From: Bin5 sp034428395
GTDB lineage: Bacteria; Chloroflexota; Anaerolineae; Caldilineales; Caldilineaceae
NCBI GenBank assembly: GCA_034428395.1
Contig: DAOUHX010000539.1
Span: 1-39,340 of the forward strand
Direction of reading: 5' to 3'
DNA: 39,340 bases
The notes below the pieces were generated by a model. The model ran no database searches, was not told the DNA's origin, and saw nothing but the letters and a program-made list of their open reading frames with translations. Both the position numbers and the translations under genes were made by a program. Below are positions 11,565-20,113 of the stretch, piece after piece; within the stretch, counting starts at the first letter, position 1; each line of letters starts with the position of its first letter.

Positions 11565-12452
11565 CTAAAATGCACGTCTGCCGGCGACAATGACGCGCAG
11601 GCGGTATAGCGAGGTGCCGGCAGTGATAAAGAGGCTCTTCATGTCGTCTTCGCCCCAGCAGAAGTTGGCGCAGCCCTGCGGCGTGTAGATGACGCCTAGA
11701 CAGGTTGCGTCCGCGTCGAAGACGTGGATGCCGCCCGGCCCAGTCACGTAGAGATTTCCTTCGCTGTCGACCTTCATCCCGTCGGGCACGCCGTCGCGGT
11801 CGCCGGTCGGCTCGGCCCAGACGCGGCTGTTGGTAAGTGTGCCCCTGCCTTCGACGTCGAAGACGCGCACGTGGCCGCGCATCGTGTCGTTGACAAACAG
11901 CTGCGACTCGTCCACCGAGAAGCAGAGGCCATTGGGCTGGTCGAAGTCACTGACCAGCAAGGTGAGTGCCCGGCTTTCGGGGTCGAGGCGGTAGACGCCC
12001 TGGAAAGTCAACTGCTGCTCGCGCGGCAGCCCGTAATACTCCATGCGGCCGAAGCCGGGGTCGGTGAAGTAGATGGAGCCGTCGCTTTTGACCACGATGT
12101 CGTTGGGGCTGTTCAGCTCCTTGCCCGCATAGTGCGTCGCCAGGACTGTAACCGAGCCGTCGGCCTCCGTGCGGGTCACGCGGCTGGTCGCATGCTCGCA
12201 CGTGACTACGCGCCCCTGCGGGTCGTAGGCGTTGCCGTTAGCCATATTGCTCGGCTGGCGCCAAGCCTCAATCGAGCCGTCCGGCCGCCAGCACCGCATA
12301 ATGTTGCCGGGAATGTCGCTGAAGATGAGGTGGTTCTCAACATGGTTCCAGATCGGCCCTTCGGTGAAGTCAAAGCCGCTGCCGACCTCTTCGATGTCCA
12401 GGTCATCGCCAACAACGGCGCGGAATCTGTCGTGACGGATTTCTACGTTCAT
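11565..12452 (-). CDS. SMP-30/gluconolactonase-family beta-propeller protein
   Basis: This 295-residue SMP-30/LRE-like protein is a six-bladed beta-propeller, usually a metal-dependent lactonase opening sugar lactones. Family motifs in order: FTEGPIWNHVENHLIFSDIPGN (first metal-ligand Glu), VTCEHATSRVTR, LNSPNDIVVKSDGSIYFTDPGFG (metal-ligand Asn), QPNGLCFSVDESQLFVND (second Asn) and VPDGMKVDSEGNLYVTGPGG (metal-ligand Asp). All expected ligands are present, so catalysis is plausible. GGAG precedes the ATG and a TATAGT -10 element lies just upstream. A paralogue is at 20114-21094. The ABM-like gene follows. Confidence 0.88.
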   Translation of the reverse strand: MNVEIRHDRFRAVVGDDLDIEEVGSGFDFTEGPIWNHVENHLIFSDIPGNIMRCWRPDGSIEAWRQPSNMANGNAYDPQGRVVTCEHATSRVTRTEADGSVTVLATHYAGKELNSPNDIVVKSDGSIYFTDPGFGRMEYYGLPREQQLTFQGVYRLDPESRALTLLVSDFDQPNGLCFSVDESQLFVNDTMRGHVRVFDVEGRGTLTNSRVWAEPTGDRDGVPDGMKVDSEGNLYVTGPGGIHVFDADATCLGVIYTPQGCANFCWGEDDMKSLFITAGTSLYRLRVIVAGRRAF

Positions 12453-12478
12453 AGCGCTCTCCAGGAGTTTTAGCAGAT

Positions 12479-12484
12479 ACTATA
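12479..12484 (-). promoter_or_regulatory. Possible -10 element for the SMP-30 gene
   Basis: TATAGT on the minus strand, 27 bases before the start codon, matches the -10 consensus at 5 of 6 positions. No good -35 hexamer is seen at normal spacing. Confidence 0.3.
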
Positions 12485-12558
12485 GCGCAGCCCCAGCACG
12501 CATCGGTTGGAGCCTCGGTGGAACATGCTTTCAGAGTGAACATTGACACAAGAGTCGC

Positions 12559-13383
12559 TCAACCCAGCGAAGTGACACCGGCACCGCTAAACGACAGTCT
12601 CAGTACTCTCTTCCGCAAGACCTGTTCCTGATCGAAGTGTCTTGTTAAGTCTTCATCGATCTCAAACAGTTGCCAGGCGGCGTCGAAGGCGACCTGCTCC
12701 AGTGCGCCGAGTGTTTGTCTCCATTCCATCTGCTGTCCTCCCTGGCTTGCGCCCAGGAGTTCAAGCGAAGGATTCAGCGCGGTATCCGTCAGCAACTGCC
12801 ACTGATTTATCAAGTGTTCATCGAAGCTGTCGGGGACATGCCCTTTACGTGACTTCAACGACTTGATCATTTCTTCGGCCGGTTTGAATCGAAGCGTTCC
12901 CAGGGGACTCCAGGCAGCTTTGCCTCCGCTCGGCCTTGTCTTTCGTTTCTCGATCCTATCGAAGTAGGTCTCTGTCTCATTGGGAAATCGCCCGAGGTAC
13001 TGCAGCTCCAGGAGGATTTCGGCAACGGGCCTCAAAAGTACTGTTGAGCTGGCCAGAGACCCAATCTGGACAAGGTGCAGAGAATCCTTGAGGAAGATTG
13101 ACGCCGACAGATGATTGGCAACGACCAGGTGCTGGAACAGCGTTGTCTTGCCATGCACGCGTCTGCGCAGGTATAGCGCTGCGTCTCTATGGCACTCCAG
13201 CAATTCGGTCAGATGGTCAATCTGGGGGCGCCAACCATCAACCGAGCGCTTCGTGCCTGCTGAAATCGTTCTGAGCGCCTGCCAACTGTTTCCTGACGGT
13301 AGGTATTCGGTGTCTGTGCCGCCTGGGGTTGGCGGCTGAACTGTAGTCTCTGGCCCAGTCTTGTTCTCGCCGATCGAACTCAT
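12559..13383 (-). CDS. Hypothetical helical protein, possibly DUF5677-like
   Basis: A 274-residue ORF that I do not recognise with confidence. After a polar, proline-rich N-terminus (about 1-30) it is mainly helical. The segment VLLRPVAEILLELQYLGRFPNE recalls the R-x-x-E-x-L-x-x-x-x-YL pattern of DUF5677-type helical proteins, and a basic stretch RIEKRKTRP follows. There is no signal peptide or clear membrane helix. Base composition here is visibly less GC-rich than in neighbouring metabolic genes (about 52% in one line counted, against about 60% in a malic-enzyme line), and the ribosome site is poor. It sits next to a toxin-antitoxin pair, so horizontal acquisition is plausible. Function unknown. 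Confidence 0.55.
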   Translation of the reverse strand: MSSIGENKTGPETTVQPPTPGGTDTEYLPSGNSWQALRTISAGTKRSVDGWRPQIDHLTELLECHRDAALYLRRRVHGKTTLFQHLVVANHLSASIFLKDSLHLVQIGSLASSTVLLRPVAEILLELQYLGRFPNETETYFDRIEKRKTRPSGGKAAWSPLGTLRFKPAEEMIKSLKSRKGHVPDSFDEHLINQWQLLTDTALNPSLELLGASQGGQQMEWRQTLGALEQVAFDAAWQLFEIDEDLTRHFDQEQVLRKRVLRLSFSGAGVTSLG

Positions 13384-13494
13384 ATTCTAAAGCGGTACCT
13401 GTCTTCACTTCTGTCTTGTGGCTCGATCATGTCTGGCCGCCTGAGAGGAGTTTCCGCCTACTCGCCAGACATGAAAGGCAGTTTTCGAAGAGAG

Positions 13495-13517
13495 AGTTCT
13501 TCTTTACGAGAAGAGCT
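13495..13517. other. Stem-loop downstream of the VapC-like toxin gene
   Basis: AGTTCTTCT (13495-13503) pairs with AGAAGAGCT (13509-13517), a 9-bp stem with one G-U pair and a 5-base loop, 50 bases past the toxin stop on the minus strand. The T-tract after it is short, so it is only a possible terminator. Confidence 0.3.
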
Positions 13518-13566
13518 GCCGGGCTTGGCGCTGCGTCCATTCACCGGTCAGCGCGCAAGGCCGCTT

Positions 13567-13992
13567 TCAAGCCAGGTCGAGCTTCTCTTGAGTGAGAATC
13601 AAGTGTCCAAACGCGGTTCCGGTGACGGCATTAGCAGATCGAGCATCGGACGTTACCATCGATGCATCCAATTGGCGTGCCAATGCAAGATAGAAACAGT
13701 CATAGACCGGGTGCCCCCAATCAAGGGACAGTCTGACAGCGTCGGAACAGACAGTTAATTCATCTGCCCAACTAACGGGAATGCGAGGAAGGGAATCGGC
13801 GATTTCCAGGGCTTCATCGTGGTCTGACTCGCCCATCCGGACCTTTCGCCATAGCGCGTTGCCGACCTCTGAAGCTAGCAACCGGGGAGCGAAGAGATCG
13901 TATTCCCTCTCCAGCAGCGCGCCGGCGCGCTCGGAAAACTCTTCGTCCACAAACCACCTGATTGCCACCCTGGCGTCCACCACCAACCGCAT
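13567..13992 (-). CDS. VapC/FitB-type PIN-domain toxin
   Basis: This 141-residue PIN-domain protein is probably the ribonuclease toxin of a type II toxin-antitoxin pair. The four acidic residues of the PIN active site are present: D6 (VVDARVAIRWF), E42 (LASEVGNALWR), D98 (VYDCFYLALA) and D116 (MVTSDARS). Most relatives read DAS/DTS after D6; here it is DAR, a minor deviation. The ATG at 13992 overlaps the antitoxin stop as TGATG, the classic coupled arrangement, so it was preferred over two TTG codons just upstream. The toxin frame is intact, while the antitoxin N-terminus is interrupted. Confidence 0.85.
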   Translation of the reverse strand: MRLVVDARVAIRWFVDEEFSERAGALLEREYDLFAPRLLASEVGNALWRKVRMGESDHDEALEIADSLPRIPVSWADELTVCSDAVRLSLDWGHPVYDCFYLALARQLDASMVTSDARSANAVTGTAFGHLILTQEKLDLA

Positions 13993-14225
13993 CAACAAGC
14001 CTCGTGACCTCTATCACGATCTTCGCGGACCAATAGATGTGACAGTGTATGAATTCGGCCGCTCGTTTTCTCCCGCATCTTCCTGGAGAGTTGCCGAGAA
14101 CCTCGTTTTTTCACAGCAATGTCGCCCCTGGCGGCCTGCTCCAATATGTGGCGCAGTTCGCTATCGAGTGAGCGCTTGTTCACGGAGGCACGCTGCTCGA
14201 GCCGCCTCACGACTTCCTCCTCCAA
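13992..14225 (-). CDS. VapB/FitA-type ribbon-helix-helix antitoxin, N-terminus interrupted by an amber codon
   Basis: The partner of the PIN toxin. The body matches FitA/VapB antitoxins: helix VVRRLEQRASVNKRSLDSELRHILEQAA, then the C-terminal toxin-wrapping tail ending LLVREDRDRG. The natural start appears to be a GTG at 14249 with GGAG six bases before it, reading M-A-T-G, then a TAG at 14235-14237, then IRHLEEEVVRRL. The family normally has an uninterrupted DNA-contacting beta-strand there. Translation could resume at TTG 14225 (coordinates given) or at GTG 14210, which has GGAGGAGG five bases upstream. The restart product would keep toxin binding but lack most of the strand. A base error in the source is possible. 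Confidence 0.6.
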   Translation of the reverse strand: MEEEVVRRLEQRASVNKRSLDSELRHILEQAARGDIAVKKRGSRQLSRKMREKTSGRIHTLSHLLVREDRDRGHEAC

Positions 14226-14358
14226 ATGGCGTATCTATCCTGTTGCCACTTCGTTCTCCGCTAGGTCCGAGAAGAAACCATCGACGAAGAGCGCACCTCC
14301 GTTCAGCCGCCGACAGTATATCACAACTCCCGCCATCGGCGCGTTAATAGCCCGCTTA

Positions 14359-14367
14359 TGGTAAAAT
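14359..14367 (+). promoter_or_regulatory. Extended -10 promoter element before the E1-beta gene
   Basis: TG-G-TAAAAT is an extended -10 element (TGn plus 5 of 6 matches) about 64 bases before the start codon. The -35 region is poor, as is common for extended -10 promoters. Confidence 0.4.
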
Positions 14368-14430
14368 GGCGCCCAACAGTTCCCACAAGACCAGCGGACC
14401 TGCAGCAGAGCGGGAACCGCAGGGAGAAGT

Positions 14431-15420
14431 ATGATGAGCAGCACGCGGGAGTTGACCTATATCGCCGCGATCACCGAGGCGCTTGACGTGGAGATGGCGC
14501 GCGACCCCGAGGTCGTCATCTTCGGCGAGGATGTCGCCGGACCGTTCGGCGGCGCGTTCAAGGTCACGAAGCCGCTTACGGATAAGTATCCGCCCGAGCG
14601 CATCTTCAACACACCAATGTGCGAGAACGCCTTCATCAGCATGGGCACCGGCATGGCGCTGATGGGCATGCGCCCGGTCATCGAGATGCAGTTCGCCGAC
14701 TTCATCACTAGCGGCTTTGACAGCATCGTCCAGTTCGCCGCGACGAACCATTACCGCTGGGGCGGGCCAGTGCCTTGGGTGATTCGCGCCCCATGCGACG
14801 GCGGCCTGCGCTCCGGTCCCTTCCACAGCCAGAACCCGGAGGCCTGGTTCACGCACTCGCCCGGCCTGAAGGTCGTTGCGCCGGCGACACCTGCGGATGC
14901 GAAGGGGCTGCTCAGCGCGGCGATACGGGACAACAACCCGATAATCTACCTGGAGAGCAAAATCCTCTACCGCTCGGAGCGAGGCGAGGTGCCCCAGGGC
15001 GAATGCCTTGTGCCGATCGGTGAGGCGTTTAAGGTGCGGGAAGGCGAAGACGTGTCGATCATCACCTACGGCGCCCAGGTGAGGGAAGCGCGGCGGGCGG
15101 CGGAGCAGTTGTGCGAGGAGGGCATCGAGGCAGAGATCCTCGATTTGCGCACCCTGAAACCGCTCGACATCGACGCAATCCTGGAGACGGCGCGCAGGAC
15201 GGGCAAGGTGCTGATCGTGCACAGCGCCACCGGCAATACCGGTGTCGGCGCCGAGGTGGCCGCGCTGATCGCGCAGGAGGCATTCGAGTGGCTCGACGCG
15301 CCAATTCAACGGCTGACCGGCCTCGACATCCCCGTCCCCTTCAGCCCGACGCTGGAGGACGCCTACCGGCCCGGCGCGGGAAAGATTGTCGAACGCGCAA
15401 GGGAGCTCGCGGAGTTCTGA
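14431..15420 (+). CDS. 2-oxoacid dehydrogenase E1 component, beta subunit
   Basis: This 329-residue protein is the beta subunit of a thiamine-diphosphate E1 enzyme (pyruvate, branched-chain 2-oxoacid or acetoin dehydrogenase complex). Features: the opening REL-TYIAAITEALDVEM, VVIFGEDVAGPFGGAFKVT, the thiamine-activating Glu in TPMCENAFISMGTGMA (E65), MQFADFI, the GLRSGPFHSQ-EAWF-HSPGLKVVAPATPADAKGLL segment and the C-terminal transketolase domain with LRTLKPLD. AGGGAG precedes the ATG. The required alpha subunit is not in the window: upstream are the antitoxin and an island. The 2-oxoacid specificity cannot be assigned. A NUDIX gene follows after two bases, implying translational coupling. 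Confidence 0.9.
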   Translation: MMSSTRELTYIAAITEALDVEMARDPEVVIFGEDVAGPFGGAFKVTKPLTDKYPPERIFNTPMCENAFISMGTGMALMGMRPVIEMQFADFITSGFDSIVQFAATNHYRWGGPVPWVIRAPCDGGLRSGPFHSQNPEAWFTHSPGLKVVAPATPADAKGLLSAAIRDNNPIIYLESKILYRSERGEVPQGECLVPIGEAFKVREGEDVSIITYGAQVREARRAAEQLCEEGIEAEILDLRTLKPLDIDAILETARRTGKVLIVHSATGNTGVGAEVAALIAQEAFEWLDAPIQRLTGLDIPVPFSPTLEDAYRPGAGKIVERARELAEF

Positions 15421-15422
15421 GA

Positions 15423-16082
15423 ATGGCCAGGAATGGTTTGAGGCTCGCCACGCTGTGCTACGTGCAGCGGCCCGGTCAGACCCTGATGCTGCACCGGGTC
15501 AAGCGGGAAAACGACTATCATCAAGGCAAATGGAACGGTCTGGGAGGCAAATTCGAGCCGGGCGAATCGCCCGAAGAGTGCGTTGTGCGCGAAGTCTACG
15601 AAGAGAGTGGCCTGCTCTGCCGAGACCCTCTCCTGCGCGGACAGATCACCTTTCCCAACTTCGACGGCGAGGCCGACTGGTATGTGTGGCTCTTCGTCGC
15701 ACCCCACTGGAAAGGAAAGCTGATCGATTCGCCGGAAGGCCGGCTGGCCTGGATCGACAACGATAAACTGGCAGCGCTGAACCTGTGGCCGGGTGACAGG
15801 CTCTTCATCCCCTGGATCTTCGAGGAACGTTTCTTCTCAGCTAAGTTTCTCTACCAGGACGGCGATTTCCAGGGCTACGAGGCCACGTTTTACGGCACGG
15901 AAGGGCAGATTGAGCGCCAACAATACTGGCACAGTGAGAGCGCAGCCCCGTCCGGCGTCCAGCCAGCTTACCAACCCGCCGACGATACAAATTGCTGGCT
16001 GTGCGGCGGGGCGGTAAACAAGCGGCACTGCAAGATCATCTGCCTGCAGTGCGGATTTACGCGTGACTGCAGCGATCCGTAG
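15423..16082 (+). CDS. NUDIX (MutT/MTH1-like) hydrolase with C-terminal zinc ribbon
   Basis: This 219-residue protein carries a complete NUDIX box at residues 42-64 (G42, E48, R56, E57, E60, E61, G63), matching Gx5Ex7REUxEExGU exactly. The preceding KWNGLGGK resembles the MTH1/8-oxo-dGTP diphosphatase signature, so it may sanitise oxidised nucleotides. After the NUDIX fold (to about 150) come a less conserved linker and a terminal zinc-ribbon-like motif, NCWLCGGAVNK then KIICLQCGFTRDC (about 190-216), with two CxxC pairs. Most MutT enzymes end near 130-160 residues and lack this module. The ATG at 15423 starts two bases after the E1-beta stop. A palindromic terminator follows the stop. Confidence 0.88.
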   Translation: MARNGLRLATLCYVQRPGQTLMLHRVKRENDYHQGKWNGLGGKFEPGESPEECVVREVYEESGLLCRDPLLRGQITFPNFDGEADWYVWLFVAPHWKGKLIDSPEGRLAWIDNDKLAALNLWPGDRLFIPWIFEERFFSAKFLYQDGDFQGYEATFYGTEGQIERQQYWHSESAAPSGVQPAYQPADDTNCWLCGGAVNKRHCKIICLQCGFTRDCSDP

Positions 16083-16102
16083 GGCAACGAGAATGGTGTA
16101 GG

Positions 16103-16126
16103 GCAGGCCGAACCGGTTCGGCCTGC
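16103..16126. terminator. Bidirectional hairpin between convergent genes
   Basis: A perfect 24-base palindrome (10-bp stem around CCGG) lies between the NUDIX stop at 16082 and the dehydratase stop at 16134 on the other strand. On the plus side it is followed by TGCTTTG, a weak T-tract. Position between converging genes supports a shared terminator. Confidence 0.6.
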
Positions 16127-16133
16127 TGCTTTG

Positions 16134-18152
<2,019 letters not shown>

Positions 18153-18187
18153 TTCCCGTTCCTTTGTGGAGGGTGAATCGGTCTATC

Positions 18188-18205
18188 CCGCCTTTTTCAA
18201 GGCGG
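18188..18205 (-). other. Leader hairpin with GAAA tetraloop before the dehydratase
   Basis: On the minus strand CCGCCTT pairs with AAGGCGG around a GAAA (GNRA) tetraloop, 35 bases before the start codon and just after the promoter. It sits in the 5' leader of the dehydratase mRNA and may stabilise the transcript. No ligand-binding RNA class is recognised. Confidence 0.45.
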
Positions 18206-18218
18206 CATTTGCTTGCCC

Positions 18219-18247
18219 TTTATAGCATGGCGGAGTAAGATGGACAA
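18219..18247 (-). promoter_or_regulatory. Sigma-70-type promoter of the xylonate dehydratase gene
   Basis: On the minus strand TTGTCC (18242-18247), a 17-base spacer and TATAAA (18219-18224). The -35 matches at 4 of 6 and the -10 at 5 of 6 positions. Start would be near 18212, giving a leader of about 60 bases that contains the GAAA hairpin. Confidence 0.55.
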
Positions 18248-18286
18248 GCGATTTCGGGGCTGGCAAATGGCAAAACAGGTGGGAAA

Positions 18287-19021
18287 ATGACCAGGGAAAG
18301 GCGTTCGACAGACGCGTGGGGACTGCTGCTTTCAGATTACGCCGCGGGCATAAATTGCATTGAGGTCATCGAGCGCGACGATGGCTTTGTGGCGGCAACC
18401 GAAAATGTGCCGGTCTACTTTTCGTGCTATGACGCCTGGCCCGGTCACGTGAAAGAAGCGATGCAATTTGTGCAGGGCCGCGTGCTGGATGTCGGCGTTG
18501 GCGCCGGCCGGTTTGCCCTCTACCTGCAGGAACAGGGGCACGAGGTCGTTGGCATCGACGTTTCTTCGGGGACCCTGGAGGTGTGCCGTCAACGCGGCGT
18601 GCACGACGTTCGACAACTGCCCTTCCACCGTCTGGACGACTCGCTGGGTGTCTTCGACACCGTCCTTATGATGGGAAACAATTTCGGGCTATTCGCCAAC
18701 CCGCGGCGGGCCAGTTGGATGCTGCGCCGCCTCAAAAGGCTTACGAACGACGGCGCGCGCATCGTTGCCGAAACTCTTGACGTCTACGCCACCGACAAGC
18801 CGGAGCACTTGGCCTACCATGCGCGTAACAGGCTACGAGGCCGCCTTCCCGGCGAGCTTCGCCTGCGCGTCAGGTACCGCGACCGGATTGGCGCCTGGTT
18901 CGATTATCTGATGGTATCGCAGGCGGAGATGCAGGAGATCGTAAAAGGGACCGGCTGGCGCATTGAGGCGATTCTCGAGCGTGGGGGCGGGCAATATGTC
19001 GCCGTGCTCGAAAAGGCGTAG
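18287..19021 (+). CDS. Class I SAM-dependent methyltransferase
   Basis: A 244-residue Rossmann-fold methyltransferase. Motif I is VLDVGVGAGRFALYL (66-80), binding S-adenosylmethionine; D91 in VVGIDVS is the ribose-contacting acid; a motif-IV-like segment FDTVLMMGNNFGLF follows. The substrate is not predictable from sequence: it resembles the broad Methyltransf_11/25 group used on small molecules, lipids or proteins. A short GTGGG site precedes the ATG. It is divergent from the dehydratase gene and 51 bases upstream of the SDR gene, so it may be co-transcribed with it. Confidence 0.82.
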   Translation: MTRERRSTDAWGLLLSDYAAGINCIEVIERDDGFVAATENVPVYFSCYDAWPGHVKEAMQFVQGRVLDVGVGAGRFALYLQEQGHEVVGIDVSSGTLEVCRQRGVHDVRQLPFHRLDDSLGVFDTVLMMGNNFGLFANPRRASWMLRRLKRLTNDGARIVAETLDVYATDKPEHLAYHARNRLRGRLPGELRLRVRYRDRIGAWFDYLMVSQAEMQEIVKGTGWRIEAILERGGGQYVAVLEKA

Positions 19022-19072
19022 AATTGGCTCCGGTTTGGCCCACCCTAAGACGCATGAACCAAAAGGATGGAC

Positions 19073-19810
19073 ATGACTCGCAAACTATTGCTCACCGGCT
19101 CGGCCGGTAAGATTGGCAGTTTCTTCCAAAACGCTTATGCCGACGCCTATGAGTTTCTTCTGACCGACATCGTCGAACCGGCGGACGCGAAGGGCGCACG
19201 CTTCTTCAAGGCGAACCTGAGCGACATGGACGCCATTCGCCCGCTCTTCGACGGGGTGGACACGGTGGTGCACCTGGGAGCCAACCCCAACATGGATGCC
19301 CCGTGGGAGAGTCTGCTGCCCGACAACGTGATCGCCACCTACAATGTCTTTGAAGCCGCGCGTCATGCAGGATGCCGCCGCGTCGTCTACGCCAGCAGCA
19401 TCAACGCGGTCCTGGGTTACCCCGTCGACCAGCAGGTGCATACGGACATGCCGGTTTACCCGATCAACCTGTACGGTGCAACAAAGTGCTGGGGCGAAGC
19501 GCTGGCGCGCTACTATTCGCACACGCACGGCCTGTCGTCACTCTGCCTGCGCTTCGGCGCGGTCCAGTACCGGGACTCTGAGATGATTCACTGGGACCAC
19601 GAGTATGTCGACATCATCCAGACGCTGGAGGACAACGCCCGCCTGATCGCGGCGGCAGTCGAGGCCGACGACGGGGTTATGTTTGGAAACTTCCACGGCA
19701 TTTCCGACAACCGCTACAAACGGCTGGACATGACCGACACGAACGAAATCCTCAACTACGCGCCGCAGGATGACGCATTCGAGATGGCGCGCAAACGCGG
19801 CAACCTGTAG
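19073..19810 (+). CDS. NAD-dependent epimerase/dehydratase family protein, uronate-dehydrogenase-like
   Basis: A 245-residue extended-type SDR. The NAD-binding motif is TGSAGKIG (8-15), with HLGAN near 68-72, the catalytic Ser in YASSINAV (108/109) and Y134-x3-K138 in LYGATKCWGEALARYY. The overall pattern (EAARHAGCRRVVYASS, GYPV, MPVYPINLYGATK, CLRFGAV) recalls uronate dehydrogenases, which oxidise a hexuronate to the aldarolactone, but other NAD-dependent sugar oxidoreductases share it. Start 19073 is preferred over the ATG at 19067 because AAAAGG sits six bases before it. With the lactonase and dehydratase nearby it fits a sugar oxidation route. Confidence 0.82.
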   Translation: MTRKLLLTGSAGKIGSFFQNAYADAYEFLLTDIVEPADAKGARFFKANLSDMDAIRPLFDGVDTVVHLGANPNMDAPWESLLPDNVIATYNVFEAARHAGCRRVVYASSINAVLGYPVDQQVHTDMPVYPINLYGATKCWGEALARYYSHTHGLSSLCLRFGAVQYRDSEMIHWDHEYVDIIQTLEDNARLIAAAVEADDGVMFGNFHGISDNRYKRLDMTDTNEILNYAPQDDAFEMARKRGNL

Positions 19811-19849
19811 ACGCGGCGCCCTCCCCCCGTTTTCCTCCCTTCCCACTCC

Positions 19850-20071
19850 TTAACCGAGCTGTTTGAGTTCGGCGTCAATCGCCTGCAGCTTGTCCTGCGT
19901 GAGCCCGGCCTGCACGGCCTCTGGGTAGTAAGAGATCTGCTGCAGCGTCATGTGCATCGCCATCGGCAGGTCGGGATGCGAGGAGGCGCCGGGCATATGT
20001 TTCTCGATCACGGCCTTTGCCTGCTCGTTGCTTAGTAGCTCCTGCAGTGTCGACTGTATCGAATAGGGCAT
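19850..20071 (-). CDS. Small helical domain protein of unknown function
   Basis: A 73-residue protein (SIQSTLQELLSNEQAKAVIEKHMPG start, then MAMHMTLQQISYYPEAVQAGL and LQAIDAELKQLG). The pattern of TLxELLxNxxAxAVxxKHxPG followed by M-TLxQI is one I recall as a short helical module occurring alone or at the C-terminus of hydrolases; I cannot name it. AAGGAG precedes the ATG. It lies 42 bases after the lactonase gene on the same strand and is probably its operon partner. No signal peptide or membrane segment. Confidence 0.65.
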   Translation of the reverse strand: MPYSIQSTLQELLSNEQAKAVIEKHMPGASSHPDLPMAMHMTLQQISYYPEAVQAGLTQDKLQAIDAELKQLG

Positions 20072-20113
20072 CGCAATCTGCTCCTTGAGAACTAGGCTGA
20101 AATCGATTCGAGT

